Below are positions 56,914-64,000 of a DNA stretch of 64,000 bases, piece by piece. Location of the stretch: assembly GCA_036874045.1 (NCBI GenBank), contig JAZBRI010000010.1:3802001-3866000 (forward strand), written 5' to 3'. The stretch's first letter is position 1; each line of letters begins with the position of its first letter. Position numbers and translations under genes: made by a program. The stretch is from Cymodocea nodosa. Its lineage: Eukaryota > Streptophyta > Magnoliopsida > Alismatales > Cymodoceaceae. The notes under the pieces were generated by a model. It was given only the letters and a program-made list of their open reading frames with translations, ran no database searches and was not told where the DNA came from.

Positions 56914-59063
56914 TGTAAACGCTTTTATGTGTTGTTAAATTAATGGCAAAAGCATAAATTTACATTTATAACCGCAAGCGCATGGTGCCCATTGTAATAA
57001 GCATGTGCAAGTATGGGTCGAATCCACAAGGAGTTTGTCTTAAATAATTTTTATTAAAATAATTATCTGATTAAATATCCACATTAAACTAATTCATAAT
57101 TAAACTCTAATTACTTAATATTAATATACAAATTTCGTAACACAATTAAGGTTTACAAGATTATCCCAAAATCCAATTAGTTATGATAAGATATTAAAGA
57201 AATCAATGAGTATTAATCCGGAAATCACATAATTTATACTCGACTTTTAACTCTAATAACTTCTAACTTGAATGTTTAAAAATTCAAAATAAATAACGGT
57301 TGGAAAGATCCTCAAAATATCTTTCAAATGGAAGTGATTTCGTTGATTAACACAAATTAAAACGCTGGCAATATCTTATTTAAGAAAGGGGCGCAGACGG
57401 TTATGGAAACTTTCCAAAAACGCACCTTCAGTCAAAAAATCGTATCTCCGTCAAATCTTCATGAAATGCTACGAAATAAATGCGCTTTGAAACTAGATCC
57501 GTTACACTAACAAGGAAAATTTACAGAATTGAATTCCACAAAATACAGGACGCAAACACAGCACAGGCGTCGAGCTCAAAATTAGCACTCGACAGAGACT
57601 CGAAACTACTGATACCTTGAAAAAATAAAATCGAAAATCTTCGGAAAACATTCTAAAAAATTCTAAAACTTTGTAAACTTATTCTACATTCATTATACTT
57701 ACAAAATGAAACAAAAAATGGAATTTATAAATGACGAACAAATAGATACAATTCGAAGAAAAACTACTAACAATCTGGCCATCTAAGAACGGAAAACTGC
57801 CTTCACAATTCACATCATCACATTCATTCGCACTAAACATATAATATGAACTCAATCCTGATATCAATTAACATCAAAACAGTATGTGATCTTTAATATA
57901 GAACATTTGAAACAAAGATTTATGCATAGAATTTCGTCCTTCCACATACTCAAACTATACTCATACATATAAAATTGTAAAACATGAAAACTAGTATGAG
58001 GATCTCTCCTTTCCATCATACCTTTTAATCCTCCATGTTTCTTCAAGCAATGACTCCCCAAAGTCCTTGAAATTGATGCTCCAAAGGGCTATCACCACCT
58101 GTAGCACGTCCAAGTTAAACTTCTAAGATTGCCTTGAAGAAGAATGGTGCACGTCCTCAAGATGTTGCCTCCAATACCCACAACTTTGGCTTCCACATCT
58201 AAGAATGGAGCTTCCGATGACTCAACCCTGAAGAACCTAACCTTTTGCTCCACTCCAAATCAGTCACACGAGCCTCCCAATCCACCAAGATGAACGCCCA
58301 AGGAGATCCTAACGTATGGCCGTCTGAATTGAAGAGAAGGTGTATTCTAGGAGGAGTGGAAGACGCCAAAGCTCACCATTCTTGAAGGGAGCTTGTTCAA
58401 GATCAAGGGGAAGATGGGACTTTCCGGATGAAGATGCTGGAATGGCTGGAACCGCCGGCTACAATGTGTTGGAAGAGGAGGAGATAGCCTAGAATTGAGT
58501 GGTCAAACACTTTAAATACTCTAGGCTTTTGTTGCTTGGGCTCCAATAAGTTACATCCAATGGCCTGCGTTTTTTCCTCTTTAATCCACCTTGATTTCAT
58601 GATTTATTGACCTATAAAACTCAAAACCAAGTTGGATGCACATATAAATTGAATATAAATCATATGATGCAAATATAGTATACATGCATGCATGAGTTGC
58701 CATATATGGAAAGTTGCCAAATTAGGAAGGTTTTGGTCTACAACTTTTTCACATGTACATACATGAATTACTTAAAGTTCTTTAGTTTAACATTATATTT
58801 AAGTGATTTTGCAATCATACAATGTATATAAAGTCATACATTGAAGAATTATAAGAATTATGTCTAATACAAGGGCTATTGACTAGGTGTTTAATTGATA
58901 AAGGATAAATTTGTACATTATCAACTATTTAATCCCTAATTCATGCATATGTCAAAAAATATGATTTTCATGTAATCTTTCATAAGAACATATATAATGA
59001 TGACTTATAATCCTTAACATGCATGAATTAACATATATAAAATGCACAAATTGATACTTTACA
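56914..59063 (-). repeat. Athila-like LTR, family A, complete (copy i), shared
   Basis: 2150 bases. In minus reading it runs from TGTAAAGTATC to GCGTTTACA. One side faces a primer site and the other a purine tract with 84 bases of 3' region, so like copy e it lies between two internal regions. Its first bases match subfamily B. Confidence 0.9.
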
Positions 59064-59147
59064 CACCCCCATACCTAGTCTTTGCTAGTCCCTTAGCAAA
59101 GGACTAAAGCTAAACAATTGTAACACAAAGCCCATATAAAAGCACAT
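59064..59147 (-). mobile_element. Purine tract and 3' region remnant of a further family A unit
   Basis: CACCCCCATACCTAGTCTTT and the next 65 bases match the family A 3' region, then stop at CACAT where the family D LTR starts. Confidence 0.82.
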
Positions 59148-61095
59148 TGTTCGTGTTTTCCCAACACTACACTAGAAAAACTTGGATTTGTTACTTCTAT
59201 TTTTACTTAGTTAATTTATCTTTATGCCTATTCTTTCTTTTAGAAGTAAACAAACAACCTTTAATACAATTTAGATATTAATTCCAATTTGTACTTTAAC
59301 AGCAAGTGCACAATGTCTATTGTATCAGTGTGCAAGTACAGGTCGATCCCACAGGGAATTGCTGACGAATTTAAGAAATGTTTGATTATGAACAATTCAA
59401 ATTTATATTCAATAAGCACTCCGTTGAGTTATAGTTAACTCAACGGACTAAGTTCGTTGAGTTATGGATAACTCAACGGACTATCCTTGTGGACTTAAGT
59501 TAACTCCACGAGCCTGTCTCTTCTTTATAATACTGCTAATTACAGAGGAATTCGGCCAACCATTGGGCGATTCCACAGATTGTAAATAACATCAATTAAG
59601 CTTTTTAATGCTAGTTAACATTGGATTTATCATTATGCAATACTAACATTCAGATGATTCAAACAGTAACCATTAAAATCTTTAAGTTGTTTTGTATGAA
59701 CCAATTTCAATAAACTGTAAAATTAAAACTAACATAAAACAATCATAAAACTGATACAGATAACATTAATCACGATACAACACCAACAATACAACACTCA
59801 CATACAACATAAAAACAAAGATAAATTGTTTTTGGTATTTTTTATTTTGATGTGATGGGCAAAAGATGAGATGTAAAGTAATTTCACTTGATAGTAAATA
59901 CTTCCGACACTACTTGCAACGCGATTACACCACTGAAAATTAAACCACTTACAATTCTGTCTCTTCTCTCTATAGAATCGCGAGTCCAGAATTGCAAGAT
60001 GATCTCCTCTTCAGCATACAGGCATCAACCCGAAGCCAAGGCAAAAAGCTTTATGATCTCCTGAAATATGAGTCGGCACTTGGTGAAAATGTCTTCCCTT
60101 CCCGCGACGCGATCACTCCTCATAGTGGGTGTCAGGCACTGTGTTTGGCTCGGAATCGACCCGACATCAGGCAAGTATCTTCACAGACCTCCGATGATTG
60201 GTGATTATGGTGGTGATACGATGGTTGGTGTGATACTTTGGAGAATCGCCGATACTGTCTGCAGAAAGCTCGGTGCTCCTCCTCTATATACATTGGCCGT
60301 CCATCGATCACACTTTCTTCTTTTTTTCTTCTTTTCTTTTATATTTCTTTAGTGGTAACTACTTCTGCTTGAATGGTCGGTTGGATTTCCTTCCTTCATA
60401 TCAACGGCGATGATTTCTTTCTCCCTACGCGATTGAATTCCTACGTGATACGTGCAAACGTGGTTTTTCCTTCCAACTGTCTGTTCCTACAACCGCTACA
60501 GTGGCATTTTGGAAAATAACTATAAAATACATGCAATAAAGAAATAAGCCGCTAACCTAACGCGTTACCTTAGTGTATATTCATGTAACTCAACGCGTGT
60601 AGTTATACTAACTTAACGAGTTAAACATGTGCATCTCACATGATATTCTAAAGCATTTAAATTCAACACGTGCATAAAATACATGCAATAAAGAAATAAG
60701 CCGCTAACATAACACGTTACTTTAGTGTATATTCATGTAACTCAACGCGTACAGTTATGCTAACTTAACGAGTTATAACTTAAGTAAATCTACCAGATCT
60801 CGACACGTGTCAGCAGTAGTTTAAATATAAAACAACATTTCGGAGAGTTACAGGTATAACTATCCGATGCTCAGATGCATTTTCGGATACTTAAGAATTT
60901 CACAGCCTGCAACTTAACGACAGTTCATAAATGTACTAAATTAACATTAATTCCCCAAAATTAAGCAGATTCTTCAATTAAAGCATATAACAGTGCAATT
61001 ATAACATAATAACTTAATTCTCATATAATAAGCTAAATATTATGCAATTAACCATCATTTAACCGTTAATAATATGCACTTTTTCATTCTAAACA
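59148..61095 (-). repeat. Athila-like LTR, family D (3' LTR)
   Basis: In plus reading TGTTCGTGTTTTC to TTCTAAACA, 1948 bases, with a purine tract beyond 61095. The LTR-end block CAAGTACAGGTCGATCCCAC (59334) is the family-wide Athila feature. It holds CGTTGAGTTA-class palindromes at 59421-59520 and a 152-base tandem duplication (60522-60673 and 60674 to about 60775). Overlapping frames at 59992-60352 are not supported as genes. The left flank is family A 3' sequence, so element D appears inserted there. Confidence 0.78.
59421..59520. repeat. Palindrome cluster, CGTTGAGTTA class, in LTR D
   Basis: TCCGTTGAGTTA, loop TAGT, TAACTCAACGGA (59421-59448), then CGTTGAGTTAT, GG, ATAACTCAACG, then a weaker GACTTAAGTTAACTCCACG unit. 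Confidence 0.85.
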
Positions 61096-62828
61096 CTTCC
61101 CCCATACCTAAATTTTGCTAGTCCCTTAGCAAACTAAGATTTAATTAATTGGTCTTTCAAAAAGTGCTAGAATTAATTCTCCCCTTTTTTTTTCTTCTGT
61201 TTAGCATAAACATATATTCTGTATGTTTCAGTAATCAACCTACAAAGATATTTAGAATATATGTAAATTACATAAAAAATATATCATCTTCATATAGGTG
61301 TTAATTATATTATCGTTTGTTCTTCTTTTCATCATCTGTAATCCTGAATTTTCCAATAAGTTTTTCCAGAAGAAATTTCAACAACATACAAATTAAAGTA
61401 CAATCCAATTCAATCTGATTAAGACAAGTAGAATAAAGAATTGTATTTCCATTAAACAACTTCAAAAGTCAATTCCAGATTCATATTTCAGCAATTCTAG
61501 ATAACAGAAAATATACTCGATTCATAAGATATCTGTATTTCACAAAACACTTGTATCTTTTCAGAACAGTATATGTTTTTTTTCTTTTTTCTTTTCTTTT
61601 TTTTGTGTACTTTAAAAGTTAATTTGACAAGCTTGAATCATGTAAGAGCTTTCTAATGTACCCATGTAACGAGCTTTCAATCAACAATCCTAGATCTGAT
61701 CAAGATCTTAGGTTGCCAGATTTTCAGAGTCCTTTTTCAGGTCAACAATCCTTACATACCTATCTGTTCAAGTACAAAATGCTCATGATCAAACAAGTCA
61801 ATAAACTCTCAAGGTTTTTTTTTTTTTTTTCTAAAAATAAATGCACACACAAAACAAAGCATTAATCACATACTCTATATGCATGTATTTCATTAATACA
61901 GATGCAGTAAAACACCAATCTCATATAATCCTGCTTCTGTCATTTACTAAAGATATGAATCCATAACAATAAGTTCATACTTTATCTGTAGTTTAATAAG
62001 ATCAACACAAAAATCATTCTACAAGTTCAATCAGTCAAAGTAAATGTATCTTTCATCATATGTGTTTCATTTAATCTAGAATTCACATCTCAGCTCCTTC
62101 AAGATTTCAGATAATTTTCTGATTAAGCATTAAATATTCTGATTTCATTTTAAAATTGTGAAACTGTTAAACTCATGAAATTCAGAAAAATCATAAGATA
62201 CTATATCTAGATTTACATAAATAATAAATTCTATAGCATCTTCTATAGCCTTCTAAATATAACATTCAAGCAGTTTATAAAAATTTTACAGTCTCAATTA
62301 TCGGATAGTTACAGCAAGTTCATAAAAATTTTCAATTTCCTCAAAACTTTGCAGTACCATTTTAATTCCTTTAATTAACAAACTTACATGGCTGTTACTT
62401 TAATTACCTCCCCCACATACCTACATTTTGCATTGTCATCAATGTAAAAGATTTGACAATAAGTACAGTAATTGTAGCAGGCATGAATAAAGTTTTGTTT
62501 GATTTAACATTCAGGATAAGTAATTGGTTACATACCTTGTTCCATTTGTATCTCTTTCTGCATATTCCGATTTTTGATTCTAAAAAAACTTTTCATTCCT
62601 AGATAAACACAGAATATAAAACAAAATAACATTTAATAGGTATTAATAAATCAGTGTCTTGTGTGGAACCTAGGCTTCTATGCCTTTGGTGGCTCACAAG
62701 CAAGCCAGTTGGTTTCCCAGAATAGATACCAACAAACTGGATTGATATTTTGTTTTGTTTGTTTGTTTCTTTTTAAAAAAAAATAAATAAATGCAGAATA
62801 CACAACATTAAACACACAAAATCACAGC
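61096..62828 (-). mobile_element. 3' internal region of element D
   Basis: Starts with the purine tract CTTCCCCCATACCTAAATTT and contains a second motif, CCTCCCCCACATACCTACAT at about 62406, followed by TTGCATTGTCATCAATGTAA. That order matches the family A 3' region (30625-30660). Poly(T/C) runs lie at 61568-61602 and 61815-61830. It is non-coding; homology to family A can be followed to about 62550. Confidence 0.6.
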
Positions 62829-63969
62829 TTAAGAACATGATTGAAAAGTAGAAACAAATGGAATAAATGTATCAGTCCAAGCAAACTTTTTAGGCATAGT
62901 TCTTCTTGCTATTAATTCTGTTTTAATGCAGTTCTTGGTCCTTTTTAATTTGTAAACATGCAATATATTATAAATTCCAAATACGAGTGTATTACCATTA
63001 ATGATATGTAATGTAGAAAGGGATCCTTTTTGGTTCCAAGGTAATGTAGCAGTTTCTATTTCTACATATATTTTAATATATTCCTCTTCCCACTTCCATT
63101 CATTCATGTCTTCCATAATCCATATTTGAAATTTCATCAGTTCATCCCACCATCTTATCAGACATAAAGTAGGATCATCTTTTTCATTATACCACATTCC
63201 TATTTGAATTTTATTAAATTTTTCAGATGGTGGTTTAGCTATTTCACTCGGTATAGGTAAAATTTCTGTATAATCATCATAATTGTCTATGCTCATTATG
63301 TATAAATCAGATCTATATGCTATTGATATCTCCGTGACTAAAAAAATATAACCATCAAGTATGACATGTGTTTGGTTAATTAATGATTTCTGTCCTAGAT
63401 ATATTATAATGTTTTCATTCCAAGATCTGTTTAGAAATTTATACACACTTAAGCGTAAATCTTCACCCCAATTTCCTGTAGGTCTCCAATAATATAATTT
63501 TTCAGGAATTGCAGAATTTTTATTGGAAAATATTAAAGCTGACCCACAATTTTCAGTTGGTGCTTCAAATATATTAGGTCTTCCTATATTACATTCTTCT
63601 CCTGTTATAGGATTTCTTATCAAAATCTAAGGTAATGATAAACTTGCATACCTTAGTCTCGTCTTGTATATGATTAATCCTTCATCTATTCCCATAATAT
63701 GACTCATTCCTTCTAATGCATTAGTTGGAATTCCAGTAGTTTCTTCCATAGCCAGATATTCATGGGTATTTGAACTACGATTAAATGACCTCCATATGAA
63801 TCCATCTCTAATCTTAGTCATTTTTTGCAGCTTGTAGTCCCTGAAAATATTCTTCTTCAATACAGTCTTTAATTTCCTTTGATACACAACACATCCTGCA
63901 TAGATCTTTAGCTGACAAGTTACTTAGTATTTCCCTTTGTGCATCCAACGGTAATTGCATTAATTCCAT
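62829..63969 (-). pseudogene. F-box protein gene, broken
   Basis: The F-box lies at the N-terminus from the ATG at 63969 (a second in-frame ATG is at 63960): MELMQLPLDAQREILSNLSA then KDLCRMCCVSKEIKDCIEEE. The LPxD..REIL, the KDL and the C-V-S-K pattern are diagnostic. Near residue 48 an A6 run (63821-63826) shifts the frame; the next frame carries IRDGFIWRSFNRSSNTHEYL and then an in-frame TAG at 63627-63629, followed by LIRNPITGEECNIGRPNIFE and about 250 more residues with a HVYKL segment, like an F-box-associated C-terminal domain. Full length of about 380 residues fits the family. Such proteins link substrates to SKP1-cullin ubiquitin ligases. It is probably a pseudogene, though an A6 sequencing error could explain the shift but not the stop. 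Confidence 0.75.
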
Positions 63970-64000
63970 TTGTCGATTTTGTAAAATAAAAACAAAAATT

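Noticed and set aside
59992..60352. Two overlapping plus-strand frames of 70 and 94 residues in LTR D
   Set aside because: Antisense within an LTR, overlapping each other, with no domain and a low-complexity end.

Overview
The window looks like nuclear DNA from a flowering plant, probably a eudicot. It is strongly AT-rich. It carries Ty1/copia elements primed by initiator tRNA-Met and Athila-like Ty3/gypsy elements primed by tRNA-Asp, plus a plant-type secreted glycine-rich protein gene and a plant F-box pseudogene. I see no bacterial genes, rRNA, tRNA or CRISPR. Only one gene (glycine-rich protein, 2104-2517, minus) looks intact; nearly everything from about 3.2 kb to 62.8 kb is layered, decayed LTR retrotransposon.

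Layout. 1-3250: AT-rich DNA around the glycine-rich protein gene. 3250-8052: a copia RT/RNase H relic, a truncated and a full copy of a copia LTR (family E), and a fragment of an Athila-like LTR (family D, plus strand). 8053-24880: a minus-strand SIRE-like copia element whose 3' LTR was hit by a second member of the same family (8312-18947, flanked by GAACC repeats). That inner copy was itself hit by a gypsy element now reduced to a solo LTR (12247-14421, flanked by GTAAG). 24881-59147: a tangle of Athila-like family A sequence: a 1.41 kb tandem duplication, a 1013 bp inverted LTR repeat, a decayed pol-bearing copy (33083-40738, plus), a coding-free derivative (40739-48397, plus), part of a relative (family C, 48469-50550, minus), and a minus-strand set (50551-59147) with a second gag copy. 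59148-62828: LTR and 3' region of family D (minus). 62829-63969: a broken F-box gene in the same orientation.

Three things stand out. First, in family A the Gag ORF (capsid domain plus CCHC knuckle) lies downstream of integrase, just before the 3' untranslated region and 3' LTR; two copies show this placement next to the 3' region, and the first ORF after the leader carries only a zinc knuckle. Second, short near-perfect palindromes with a GTTA/TAAC core occur in arrays in copia LTRs, in Athila-like LTRs and in the family A leader. They come in three sequence classes, and one class replaces another at the same site in homologous copies. About 100 bp of such sequence is alignable between a copia LTR and an Athila-like LTR. 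Third, a coding-free family A derivative occurs three times with the same internal junction, so it probably spread after losing its genes. All element proteins here are broken by stops or frameshifts, and several stops are shared between copies. No computation was run; boundaries come from reading and comparing copies by eye.
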